Positions 18,217 through 26,607 of a stretch of 61,800 nt of DNA are shown one piece after another. The position numbers and the translations under genes were made by a program. The number at the start of each line of letters is the position of its first letter. Position 1 is the stretch's first letter. The notes under the pieces were generated by a model. The model worked only from the letters and a program-made list of their open reading frames with translations. It was not told the origin of the DNA and did not search any database. This DNA comes from Enterococcus avium ATCC 14025 (GTDB lineage: Bacteria; Bacillota; Bacilli; Lactobacillales; Enterococcaceae), in contig NZ_KE136364.1 of assembly GCF_000406965.1 (NCBI RefSeq), positions 332,271 through 394,070 of the forward strand, read 5' to 3'.

Positions 18217-19455
18217 GTGCGGATCGGTTTTTTTACAGACACTTATTTTCCCCAGGTCAGCGGGGTAGCAACATCAATTAGAACACTAAAAAATGAACTG
18301 GAAAAGCAAGGCCATGAGGTTTATATTTTTACGACGACAGATCCCGATGCAGATGAATTTGAAAAGGATATTGTACGTATGCCTAGCGTTCCTTTTATAT
18401 CCTTTACAGATCGGCGGATTGTAGTCCGTGGTCTTTGGTTTGCTTATCAAATTGCCAAGGAATTAGAATTAGAGATCATTCATACACATACAGAGTTTGG
18501 GACCGGATTTTTAGGGAAAATGGTAGCAAATCGTTTGCGTATCCCAGTCATTCATACCTATCATACGATGTATGAAGACTATCTTCACTATATTGCGAAT
18601 GGGAAAGTCGTAAGACCATCTCACGTTAAACATTTCATAAAAATGTTTGTTAATCATTCAACTGGCGTCGTGTGCCCTAGTAAACGTGTGGTGGACACAC
18701 TAAAGCGTTATGAAGTTGATGTTCCAATGCGAATTATTCCTACAGGCATTGATGTATCTAGATTTTCACGACCTGATATAACGAAGAAAGATACAGATCA
18801 GCTACGGGATAAGTTAGGATTACACACAGATGATTTGATGATTTTATCATTGAGCCGGATTTCTTATGAAAAGAATATCCATGTCATTGTTCAACAATTT
18901 CCGGAGGTTTTAATGAGTTATCCTAACGCTCGACTAGTAATTGTTGGCAAGGGGCCTTATCGTGAAGATTTAGAAGAGTTAAGTCGTCAATTAGGTGTCG
19001 AAGACTATATACAATTTACTGGAGAAGTTCCTCATGAGGATGTCGCATATTATTATCATGCTGCAGATTATTTTGTTAGCGCCTCTACTTCAGAGACACA
19101 AGGCTTGACTTACGCCGAAGCAATTGCGTCGGGGACACAATGCATTGTTGAAGGAAATGATTACTTAAATCAATTGTTAAACGATGAGTCTTTGGGAATC
19201 ACATTTGAACAGGATGCGGATTTTAGTGAAAGTTTTGTTAGTTATGTTCAACAACAGATCGCTATAGATCCTAGGGTCCAACAAAAAAAACTAATGGAAA
19301 TTTCGGCTGAGCGCTTCGGTGATGAGATGATCAAGTTCTATCAAGAGATGATTGCTTATTATGCTGAAAACTATACGGAAGTAAGATTGCCTAGTCGAAC
19401 AGTTCAAAAAATGCGGGTTCGAATTAATTCCCTTAGAAACAACGAAGATAAATAA
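18217..19455 (+). CDS. bgsB: 1,2-diacylglycerol 3-glucosyltransferase, BgsB-type
   Basis: This GT4 enzyme probably transfers glucose from UDP-glucose to diacylglycerol at the membrane. Motifs include the N-terminal FTDTYFPQVSGVATSI, HTHTEFGTGFLGK, and the donor-site SETQGLTYAEAIASGT. I chose the GTG at 18217 because GGAGG lies seven bases before it; a GTG at 18211 touches the ribosome site. That gives 413 residues, the usual length. It follows bgsA by 15 bp and ends in a terminator, so the two form a short operon. Confidence 0.85.
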   Translation: MRIGFFTDTYFPQVSGVATSIRTLKNELEKQGHEVYIFTTTDPDADEFEKDIVRMPSVPFISFTDRRIVVRGLWFAYQIAKELELEIIHTHTEFGTGFLGKMVANRLRIPVIHTYHTMYEDYLHYIANGKVVRPSHVKHFIKMFVNHSTGVVCPSKRVVDTLKRYEVDVPMRIIPTGIDVSRFSRPDITKKDTDQLRDKLGLHTDDLMILSLSRISYEKNIHVIVQQFPEVLMSYPNARLVIVGKGPYREDLEELSRQLGVEDYIQFTGEVPHEDVAYYYHAADYFVSASTSETQGLTYAEAIASGTQCIVEGNDYLNQLLNDESLGITFEQDADFSESFVSYVQQQIAIDPRVQQKKLMEISAERFGDEMIKFYQEMIAYYAENYTEVRLPSRTVQKMRVRINSLRNNEDK

Positions 19456-19461
19456 AGCTGA

Positions 19462-19502
19462 AATCCACCTCTTCATGTATACTGGAGGTGGATTATTTTT
19501 TA
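19462..19502 (+). terminator. Terminator after bgsB
   Basis: A perfect ten-base stem (19462-19471 with 19485-19494) is followed by a T-rich tract. Confidence 0.9.
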
Positions 19503-19520
19503 TTATGGAGGGTTAATAGC

Positions 19521-20387
19521 ATGAGAATAGGATTTATCGGTACTGGTGTAATGGGAAAATCAATCGTTAAACATTTTTTAGCAAAGGGTCATGAAGTGAT
19601 GGTGTACAATCGTACAAAAAGCAAATCAGATGAATTAGTTGCCCAAGGTGCGATTTGGCAAGAGACACCAGCAGAAGTTACGAATGCTAGCGAAATTATT
19701 TTTTCAATGGTAGGTTATCCTAGCGATGTAGAAGAAATTTATTATGGCGCAAACGGAATCTTCTCAGTAGAGGTTAAAGATAAGATTTTGGTTGATTTAA
19801 CAACTTCAACTCCAACACTGGCTGAAAAGATTTATCAAACAGCTAAAAAAGAGGGCGCAGCAGCTTTAGACGCTCCGGTATCCGGGGGAGATTTAGGGGC
19901 TCAGAATGGAACATTATCGATAATGATAGGCGGAGATCAAGCAGTATACGATAGTGTTGTACCTCTTTTCGATATTATGGGCAAAAGCTATTCTCTTCAA
20001 GGAAAAGCTGGTGCTGGTCAGCACACAAAAATGGCAAATCAGATCATGATTGCTGGAACGATGACGGGGATGACAGAAATGCTGGTCTACGCTAAGGCGG
20101 CGAACTTAGATGTAGAGAAAGTTTTGGAGACATTAGGTGGCGGCGCAGCACAAAATTGGTCCATGAGCAATTATGCACCACGGATTCTAAAAGCTGATTA
20201 CTCCCCTGGCTTTTTCGTCAAACATTTTATCAAAGACTTAAAAATTGCTTTAGATGAAGCAGAGAAGATGCACTTAAACCTTCCTGCAACAAAATTAGCG
20301 ACTGAATTATATGAACGGTTAGCTGACCAAGGATTCGACAATGACGGGACACAAGCATTAATTAAATTATGGTGGTCGAAATCTTAA
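19521..20387 (+). CDS. NAD(P)-dependent oxidoreductase, 3-hydroxyisobutyrate/beta-hydroxyacid dehydrogenase family
   Basis: The 288-residue protein has an N-terminal Rossmann domain (GFIGTGVMGKSIVKHF), the substrate-binding signature DAPVSGGDLGAQNGTLSIM near residue 117, and the catalytic lysine in GAGQHTKMANQ. These define the beta-hydroxyacid dehydrogenase family (GarR, MmsB, tartronate semialdehyde reductase). The exact substrate cannot be read from sequence. GGAGGG lies eight to nine bases before the ATG at 19521; a longer frame begins inside the preceding terminator. It appears to be a single-gene unit. Confidence 0.88.
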   Translation: MRIGFIGTGVMGKSIVKHFLAKGHEVMVYNRTKSKSDELVAQGAIWQETPAEVTNASEIIFSMVGYPSDVEEIYYGANGIFSVEVKDKILVDLTTSTPTLAEKIYQTAKKEGAAALDAPVSGGDLGAQNGTLSIMIGGDQAVYDSVVPLFDIMGKSYSLQGKAGAGQHTKMANQIMIAGTMTGMTEMLVYAKAANLDVEKVLETLGGGAAQNWSMSNYAPRILKADYSPGFFVKHFIKDLKIALDEAEKMHLNLPATKLATELYERLADQGFDNDGTQALIKLWWSKS

Positions 20388-20491
20388 GTTAGATTTAGTA
20401 AAAAAAACATAAATTTATTGATGAAAATCAATGCAAGATACGGTCGGATTTGATACAATAAGACAGAATTGAGAAGAAGGGGGGCACCTAG

Positions 20492-20722
20492 ATGAAACAT
20501 TCACAATTAGTTGCCATTATTAAACGCTTAGAAGCAATGACTGAATCGACTGATAATGAAGTACAAGTACGTCGTTTTGAAAAAGAGGGCGTAGAAAAAT
20601 GTACTGTAACTTATGATAATACGACAGAAACATTTGAGCTGACTGAAAGCGACAGCAAACAATCTTATCAATTTGATAACATCGATATTGTTGCGATGGA
20701 AATTTATGATTTGATTCAATAA
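20492..20722 (+). CDS. YkuJ family protein (DUF1797)
   Basis: The 76-residue protein resembles B. subtilis YkuJ in length and sequence, with the C-terminal block QFDNIDIVAMEIYDLIQ as the clearest match. The family has a known fold but no established function. AGAAGGGGGG precedes the ATG. The gene is followed at once by a short terminator and stands alone. Confidence 0.85.
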   Translation: MKHSQLVAIIKRLEAMTESTDNEVQVRRFEKEGVEKCTVTYDNTTETFELTESDSKQSYQFDNIDIVAMEIYDLIQ

Positions 20723-20744
20723 AACGGGGAAACCCGTTTTTTTT
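20721..20744 (+). terminator. Terminator after the ykuJ-like gene
   Basis: AAACGGG pairs with CCCGTTT across a GAAA loop and leads into a run of eight T. The hairpin starts at the stop codon. Confidence 0.85.
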
Positions 20745-20970
20745 GTACACATTTTTACTTGTTTAACTAATAGTTAGTAAGAGTGCTACTCAGACTAGTA
20801 GCTTCATTACTTCCTATTTTTAGATGGTCACCTTTTTCTTTGGACTAAAGGGTTTTCAGATAATTTTTGATTATAATTTTATGAGTAATTCCTATTTTTT
20901 AAGCCAACTCAGGTCAAATCTTTTGAACTTATTAAGATTTAGTCAGAAGATATTATGAGGAGGTAATGAT

Positions 20971-22134
20971 ATGTTAGACAAAGAAGTATACAATCAACTA
21001 TTTAAGCCATCTTTTTCAAAGAGAACGCAAGTTACTTTCTGGGATGGTTCTGTGAAAGAGTATGGTGATTCTGAAAGTGAAGTAATCTTCAAAATTATTT
21101 TCAACGAAAAGATCCCTGTTAAAGAACTCATAAATAATGCTTCATTAGCATTAGGCGAAGCTTATATGGAAAAGAAAATCGAGATCGAGGGCGACCTGCA
21201 GGCATTGATTTATGATGTTTATAATCAAGCGGATGGTTTTTTTCATAATACGAATTTTAAGAAATGGATGCCAAAGGAAAAGCACACAAAAAAGCAATCC
21301 GCTCATGATATTCATAGTCACTATGATTTAGGAAATGATTTTTATGAGATGTGGCTAGATCATACTTTGACCTATTCTTGTGCATTTTTTGAGTCGCCAA
21401 ACGATACTTTGGAACAAGCACAAATAAATAAAGTTCATCACATCTTAGATAAACTATTTACTCAACCAGGTGAAACATTGTTAGACATCGGTTGTGGTTG
21501 GGGTACGTTGATTTTGACAGCCGCGAAAGAATATAAGGTCAAGGCTAAAGGTATTACGTTAAGCGAGGAGCAATATCAGCATATCCAAGAAATAATCACC
21601 AAAGAACAACTAGAAGATACTGTTTCAGTAGAACTTATGGATTACCGTGATTTAGTTGGAACTTTCGATCATATTACAAGTGTCGGTATGTTTGAACACG
21701 TTGGTGCCGAAAATTTGCAAGAATATTTCAAAGTGATTAAACGACATTTAGCGCCAAATGGTACGGCTTTGATCCATGGTATCAGTCGTCAGCAAGGTGG
21801 TGCGAAAAATGCGTGGATTAATCAATATATTTTTCCAGGCGGGTATATTCCTGGTGTGACGGAATTAGTCGGACATATCACAGAAAACGATTTACAATTA
21901 ATTGATCTTGAAAGCTTGCGACGTGATTATCAATTAACCTTAGAACATTGGACAAGAAATTTCCATCAAGTTGCTGACAAAGTTATGGAGCAAAAAGACG
22001 AAGCTTTCTATCGAATGTGGGATTTATATTTACAAGCTTGTGCAGCATCATTTCAGGCCAGCAATATCGATGTCATTCAATATTTACTGGTTCATCCAAA
22101 TAATAATTCAATACCTATGCATCGGAATGTTTAA
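20971..22134 (+). CDS. cfa: Cyclopropane-fatty-acyl-phospholipid synthase
   Basis: This SAM-dependent enzyme adds a methylene bridge to unsaturated acyl chains of membrane phospholipids, usually in stationary phase or under acid stress. The 387-residue protein has the N-terminal lipid-binding domain, HSHYDLGNDFYEMWLD, the SAM loop LLDIGCGWGTL, and SVGMFEHVG and GGYIPG motifs of the family. AGGAGG precedes the ATG. About 220 bp upstream carry no gene; a TATAAT at about 20874 may be its -10. A terminator directly follows. Confidence 0.95.
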   Translation: MLDKEVYNQLFKPSFSKRTQVTFWDGSVKEYGDSESEVIFKIIFNEKIPVKELINNASLALGEAYMEKKIEIEGDLQALIYDVYNQADGFFHNTNFKKWMPKEKHTKKQSAHDIHSHYDLGNDFYEMWLDHTLTYSCAFFESPNDTLEQAQINKVHHILDKLFTQPGETLLDIGCGWGTLILTAAKEYKVKAKGITLSEEQYQHIQEIITKEQLEDTVSVELMDYRDLVGTFDHITSVGMFEHVGAENLQEYFKVIKRHLAPNGTALIHGISRQQGGAKNAWINQYIFPGGYIPGVTELVGHITENDLQLIDLESLRRDYQLTLEHWTRNFHQVADKVMEQKDEAFYRMWDLYLQACAASFQASNIDVIQYLLVHPNNNSIPMHRNV

Positions 22135-22159
22135 GAAGCGGAACTCCCGCTTCTTTTTT
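22134..22159 (+). terminator. Terminator after cfa
   Basis: An eight-base stem (22134-22141 with 22147-22154) with a five-base loop is followed by T. It starts at the cfa stop codon. Confidence 0.85.
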
Positions 22160-22267
22160 GAATTAAAACAAGTGTAATATAGATTGTGACTATACATATT
22201 CAGTATTCTCAATTACTGATATAATTATTTTATAAAAATTACGTGTTTCTTTTTTTAAGGAGGAATT

Positions 22268-23683
22268 ATGGTAGAACAAATAAAAAATAGCATGAAGGAA
22301 AAAATCAAAAGGCTCATTGAACTCCCCTACGTTCTAAAATTCTTTTTAGTTTTTTCAAGTTTTTTTGGTGTGTTGATGATAAAGACAATTCCTCCACTGC
22401 AAGCGCCAGATGAGATTGGGCACTATGTAAAAGCAGAAGCTTTTTCGGATTTTAAAATTCGTCCACGAGAAAAGTCTTCAACTTCTAGTAAAAAAGGAAA
22501 TTCAACCTGGGGAGAATATGGATTTAAGGTCTCTTCTGAAATTTACAAAATGAATGAGTATGCCAATCAGACACAAGGAAAAGAGTCTAAACCTCCCTAC
22601 CAGATAAAAGAAAAAAATATTGCAGAAAAAATGTTTATTGGTACTGGTGGTATTACCAACTATTCGTTTATTAATTATATACCTCAATTAATAGGCATTC
22701 AGATTGGAAAATTATTTCAAAAAAACTATGTCTGGCAATACTATTCAGCGAGAGTGTTCAATTTAATTTTTTATATTTTTATTGTTTTTTTCGCCCTTAA
22801 AATTTTCCCTTTTTCTAAGTGGGGAGCAGCAATACTTGCGCTGAATCCAATGGCCTTATTTCTGACCTCTTCTGTTTCAGGCGACGGTATGATAATTGCT
22901 GGAAGTTTTTTCTTTACTTCTTGGATGTTGAAATTAATTAGCGAGGCAAAAATAACAGATCGACAAATGTTAGTCAGCGCTCTGATGATGGTGAGCCTTG
23001 TCTTGATGAAACCAACGTTAATCGTATTAGGAATATTGTTCTTTTTAATCCCTAACAAAACTTTGGATCTAAAAAGAAAGGGTATTTGGGGTATAGGAAT
23101 TTTTCTTATTAGTATTTTACTTTATGTTTCCTGGAATAAATTAATGATTGATCAACAGCTTCTTTATCGTGATTTTGCAAATCCTGAAGCTCAGGTAAAA
23201 GCGTTTCTCAATAATCCCCAGATATTTTTCGTAAATTTTTTCGAGAATTATCTATTTGGAATAAAAGGGGATGGCATCATCTATTCTTTTGTCGGAAATT
23301 TTGGATGGTTAGATACGCCACTGGGATGGCATTGGGTGATTATTTATTTTATCAGTCTGACCATCGGCTGCCTAGTCCAACAAGAGGGAGATCATTCTTT
23401 ATTGATCCTCCAACGTGTATTGATGATACTGGGAATTGTCGCATATATATTTCTTACTTTTTTTGCTTTGTATCAGATATGGAATAAGGTTAATCGCAAA
23501 AGCTCTATTGAAGGAGTCCAAGGAAGATATTTTATCCCAGGAAGTTTACTCATTGTTCCGCTATTTTCCAGTAAAGAAAAAATCTTGAGTTTGTCGAATA
23601 AAAAAATTAATATGATTTTGTCTTTATGTATGTTGACTGTTTTACTCGCAACCATGATTACATTAAATAATCGCTATATTTAA
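22268..23683 (+). CDS. DUF2142-type polytopic membrane protein
   Basis: The 471-residue protein has about ten membrane segments and features of the DUF2142 family: PPLQAPDEIGHYVKAEAF in the first outer loop, FVGNFGWLDTPL near residue 345, and EGVQGRYFIPGSLLIVPL near the C-terminus. The family is distantly related to GT-C glycosyltransferases, and members sit in envelope polysaccharide loci, but no reaction is established. AAGGAGGAATT precedes the ATG closely. The protein ends in NNRYI, within a tandem duplication. The gene forms its own unit between two terminators. Confidence 0.8.
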   Translation: MVEQIKNSMKEKIKRLIELPYVLKFFLVFSSFFGVLMIKTIPPLQAPDEIGHYVKAEAFSDFKIRPREKSSTSSKKGNSTWGEYGFKVSSEIYKMNEYANQTQGKESKPPYQIKEKNIAEKMFIGTGGITNYSFINYIPQLIGIQIGKLFQKNYVWQYYSARVFNLIFYIFIVFFALKIFPFSKWGAAILALNPMALFLTSSVSGDGMIIAGSFFFTSWMLKLISEAKITDRQMLVSALMMVSLVLMKPTLIVLGILFFLIPNKTLDLKRKGIWGIGIFLISILLYVSWNKLMIDQQLLYRDFANPEAQVKAFLNNPQIFFVNFFENYLFGIKGDGIIYSFVGNFGWLDTPLGWHWVIIYFISLTIGCLVQQEGDHSLLILQRVLMILGIVAYIFLTFFALYQIWNKVNRKSSIEGVQGRYFIPGSLLIVPLFSSKEKILSLSNKKINMILSLCMLTVLLATMITLNNRYI

Positions 23684-23700
23684 GAATCGCTATATTTAAG
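23669..23700 (+). repeat. Tandem 16-bp duplication at the 3' end of the DUF2142 gene
   Basis: AATCGCTATATTTAAG occurs twice in a row (23669-23684, 23685-23700). A third partial copy (AATCGCT, 23701-23707) then forms the left arm of the terminator. The first copy contains the stop codon. Confidence 0.9.
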
Positions 23701-23727
23701 AATCGCTAATATGCGGTTCTTTTTTTA
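23700..23727 (+). terminator. Terminator after the DUF2142 gene
   Basis: GAATCGC (23700-23706) pairs with GCGGTTC (23713-23719), with a G-T wobble, followed by eight T. Confidence 0.75.
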
Positions 23728-23817
23728 ATTACTTTGACACCCAAAGTATTTTTTAATGACTAGATTTATCTATATTGAGTGTTAATCATTAATTTTTGGT
23801 TAATTGAAAAAATCTTG

Positions 23818-23846
23818 TTGCATTCAGAAAAAAAATAAGATATAGT
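23818..23846 (+). promoter_or_regulatory. Promoter of the fatty-acid synthesis operon
   Basis: TTGCAT (23818-23823) and TATAGT (23841-23846) are separated by 17 bp. The predicted start point lies just before the FabT box. Confidence 0.7.
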
Positions 23847-23860
23847 TTGAACATCAAATG

Positions 23861-23875
23861 ATTTGATAATCAAAC
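23861..23875 (+). promoter_or_regulatory. FabT operator
   Basis: TTTGATAATCAAA (23862-23874) is a perfect 6-1-6 palindrome matching the FabT site known from streptococci and enterococci. It lies between the promoter and fabT, so FabT with acyl-ACP as corepressor should repress the operon and itself. Confidence 0.85.
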
Positions 23876-23890
23876 TAATTAGGTGAGGAC

Positions 23891-24331
23891 ATGGAAAGAA
23901 ACTGGGAAGAATTAAATACCTATTTAGTTTCAATTTTCAACGACGTTTTGTCGATTGAAGAAAACGAACTAAAAAAATCACAATTCAGCGATTTGACGAT
24001 CACGGAGATGCATACCATTGATGCGATCGGGATGTACAAGAAGAAAACGACCACGGAGGTTGCTAGAGAGCTATTAGTAACTGTTGGGACTTTAACGACA
24101 TCGATCAATCGCTTAGTGAAAAAGGGCTATGTAGAACGAATTCGCAGTGAGGATGATCGCCGCGTTGTCAAATTAGGTCTAACGAAAAAAGGAAGACTCG
24201 TTTTTCGTATTCATCAACATTTTCATCATGAAATGGTCAAAAGTGCCATCAAGGATTTAGATGAGGATGAACAAGAGGTTTTCTTAAAGGCGCTAGTGAA
24301 TCTATATAGTTACTTAGAGGAGATCAAATGA
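23891..24331 (+). CDS. fabT: Fatty-acid biosynthesis repressor FabT (MarR family)
   Basis: The 146-residue winged-helix protein has the recognition region TTTEVARELLVTVGTLTTSINRLVKKGYV and wing RIRSEDDRRVVKL of the MarR family. Its place as first gene of the fab operon, with a palindromic FabT box 16 bp upstream, identifies it. AGGTGAGG precedes the ATG. The stop overlaps fabH in an ATGA junction, so the two are translationally coupled. Confidence 0.95.
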   Translation: MERNWEELNTYLVSIFNDVLSIEENELKKSQFSDLTITEMHTIDAIGMYKKKTTTEVARELLVTVGTLTTSINRLVKKGYVERIRSEDDRRVVKLGLTKKGRLVFRIHQHFHHEMVKSAIKDLDEDEQEVFLKALVNLYSYLEEIK

Positions 24332-25290
24332 GTATGAGTTTCGGAAAAATAACCGCAACAGCCCGTTATTTACCTGAGAAAATCGTGAGTAATGATGACT
24401 TGGCTGAATGGATGGATACTTCTGATGAATGGATTCAATCACGTACTGGAATTAAACAGCGTCACATTGCAGAAACTGAAAATACTTCAGATATGTGCGC
24501 GCTGGTTGCAAAAAAATTGATTGATAAATCTGGGATTGATCCAGTAGATTTAGACTTCATTATCGTTGCAACGATGTCACCAGATTACACTTCTCCTTCT
24601 GTCGCTTGTCAGGTACAAGGAGAACTTGGAGCTAAACAAGCAATGGCCTTCGATATTGCAGCCGCTTGTGCGGGGTTTGTCTATGCACTGGCCACAGCTG
24701 AAAATTTTATGCGTGCGGGAATGCAGCGAGGCATTGTGATTGGCGGTGAGAAAACTTCGAAGTTGTTGGATTGGCAGGATCGTTCTTCTGCAGTTCTTTT
24801 CGGCGATGGTGCAGCGGGTGTTTTGCTAGAAGCAAATGAAAAAGCTTCTATTATAAAGCAAATGTTGCGAGCAGATGGTGAGCGCGCCAATTCGTTGACA
24901 TCTGGTTTCCGCAAAAACAGTAATATTTTCCATGAAGGACCAGAAACGAGTGCGACCTTAGCAATGGACGGTCGCGGCATCTGGAATTTCGCCTTGAATG
25001 ATGTCACTAAAAGTTTGAAGGAATTTATTGGTGAAGAAACAGTTGATTATTATCTGCTGCATCAAGCCAATAAACGAATCATTGAAAAAATTGCTCGTAA
25101 AATGAATGAGCCAATTGAAAAATTCCCCATGAATCTGATGAATTATGGGAACACTTCAGCGGCGAGCATCCCCATTTTATTGGATGAACTCATTGAAGCA
25201 AATATTTTATCATTAAATAGCAATCAAAAAGTGGTATTGACAGGCTATGGCGGTGGATTAGCGTGGGGAAACCTACTTATCCAGCTGTAA
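24328..25290 (+). CDS. fabH: 3-oxoacyl-ACP synthase III (FabH)
   Basis: FabH starts fatty-acid synthesis by condensing acetyl-CoA with malonyl-ACP. The catalytic triad is visible: C114 in DIAAACAGF, the His in LLHQANKRI, and the Asn in NYGNTSAASIP. The 320-residue length is normal. Of two possible ATGs (24328, 24334) I take the first: GAGGAGA is correctly spaced, and it gives the ATGA overlap with fabT. Confidence 0.97.
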   Translation: MSMSFGKITATARYLPEKIVSNDDLAEWMDTSDEWIQSRTGIKQRHIAETENTSDMCALVAKKLIDKSGIDPVDLDFIIVATMSPDYTSPSVACQVQGELGAKQAMAFDIAAACAGFVYALATAENFMRAGMQRGIVIGGEKTSKLLDWQDRSSAVLFGDGAAGVLLEANEKASIIKQMLRADGERANSLTSGFRKNSNIFHEGPETSATLAMDGRGIWNFALNDVTKSLKEFIGEETVDYYLLHQANKRIIEKIARKMNEPIEKFPMNLMNYGNTSAASIPILLDELIEANILSLNSNQKVVLTGYGGGLAWGNLLIQL

Positions 25291-25342
25291 GTTTGTTAAA
25301 AATATAAAAACTAAAACTTAAAATTATCGGAGGAAACAACTT

Positions 25343-25570
25343 ATGACATTCGAAAAAATCCAAGACATTATCGTAGAAGAACTAGGGGTAGAAAAAGAGG
25401 AAGTTAAATTAGAAACAAATATCCAAGAAGATCTTGAAGCAGATAGCTTAGATTTATTCCAAATCATCAACGAAATCGAAGACGAATTTGATGTGAAAAT
25501 CGAAACAGAAGATGGCATCACAACAGTTAAAGATTTAGTTGAATATGTTGAAAAACAACAAAACGCTTAA
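25343..25570 (+). CDS. acpP: Acyl carrier protein
   Basis: This 75-residue acidic four-helix protein carries the growing acyl chain. The phosphopantetheine site is S35 in [19 protein letters not shown] precedes the ATG. It lies 52 bp after fabH. In the E. faecalis operon the next gene is fabK, as I recall; here fabD follows directly after a 64-bp gap with a hairpin. Confidence 0.97.
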   Translation: MTFEKIQDIIVEELGVEKEEVKLETNIQEDLEADSLDLFQIINEIEDEFDVKIETEDGITTVKDLVEYVEKQQNA

Positions 25571-25587
25571 TTAATAAAATTTCGGGA

Positions 25588-25614
25588 AAAGGCTAGGCGT
25601 AAGGCCTGGCCTTT
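25588..25614 (+). repeat. Intra-operon hairpin between acpP and fabD
   Basis: An 11-base stem (25588-25598 with 25604-25614, one G-U pair) has a five-base loop and no following T-run, so it is not a standard terminator. It may stabilise the abundant acpP message or mark a processing site. Confidence 0.7.
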
Positions 25615-25634
25615 CCTGCTATTAGGAGACGATC

Positions 25635-26561
25635 ATGAAAACAGCATTCTTGTTCAGCGGGCAGGGCGCTCAATATGTCGGGATGGGTAAAGAGTTGTAC
25701 CAGCAAGAAACAATTGTGAAGGAAACGTTTGAAGAAGCCAGCGATCTGCTAGGTTTTTCGATGGAGAATTTATGCTTCGAAGGAAATAACCAGCTTAACG
25801 AAACGAAATATACGCAACCAGCAATATTAACAGTCAGCACCGCTTTTTTACGTGTGTTAAGGACTAAAGGCTATCAGGCTGATGCAGTTGCAGGATTGAG
25901 TTTAGGAGAGTATACAGCATTAGTTGCTTCTGGTGCATTAGCATTCAGTGACGCCGTTCAGTTGGTTCACAAACGAGGGCAATTTATGAGTGAAGCAGCA
26001 CCGACTGGCAGTGGGAAAATGGTGGCTGTGATGAATACGCCAGCAGAGATCATTGAAGACTGCTGTAAGCAAGCTTCGGCTTTAGGTATTGTTTCGCCAG
26101 CAAACTATAATACTCCGCAACAAATCGTGATTGGCGGTGAAGTGGCCGCAGTTGAAAAAGCGGAAGAATTATTGCAAGCTGCTGGAACAAAACGGATGAT
26201 TTCATTGAATGTCAGTGGACCATTCCATACAGCGCTATTGGAACCAGCCAGCAAGCGTCTAAACGAAGTATTGCAGACAATCACTTTTAATGAAATGCAA
26301 GTGCCTGTGATTTCAAATACGACAGCGGAAATTATGCCACAGGATCAAGTCGTGGAGCTTTTGACAAAACAAGTCATGTCGCCAGTTCGTTTCAGTGATA
26401 GTATTGTAACTCTGAAAGAACTTGGTGTGTCTCAATTGATTGAGATTGGTCCTGGAAAAGTCTTGACGGGCTTTATCAAGAAAATTGATCGCACGTTAGC
26501 AACCAGTCGTGTAGAAGATGTAAAGACATTAGCTGAGACGGTCAGTTTTTTAGGTGAATAG
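25635..26561 (+). CDS. fabD: Malonyl-CoA:ACP transacylase FabD
   Basis: FabD moves malonyl groups from CoA to acyl carrier protein. The nucleophile is S89 in GLSLGEYTALV, and the general-base His lies in VSGPFHTALL. The N-terminal FLFSGQGAQYVGMG loop is typical. The length is 308 residues. TAGGAGA precedes the ATG. It is followed 46 bp later by fabG. Confidence 0.97.
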   Translation: MKTAFLFSGQGAQYVGMGKELYQQETIVKETFEEASDLLGFSMENLCFEGNNQLNETKYTQPAILTVSTAFLRVLRTKGYQADAVAGLSLGEYTALVASGALAFSDAVQLVHKRGQFMSEAAPTGSGKMVAVMNTPAEIIEDCCKQASALGIVSPANYNTPQQIVIGGEVAAVEKAEELLQAAGTKRMISLNVSGPFHTALLEPASKRLNEVLQTITFNEMQVPVISNTTAEIMPQDQVVELLTKQVMSPVRFSDSIVTLKELGVSQLIEIGPGKVLTGFIKKIDRTLATSRVEDVKTLAETVSFLGE

Positions 26562-26607
26562 TATGAGTAGTGAGAATAAATTCCTTAAAATGAATTAGGA
26601 GGATCGA

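Noticed and set aside
24681-25007. 108-codon frame opposite fabH
   Set aside because: Antisense to an intact catalytic domain; no start signal.
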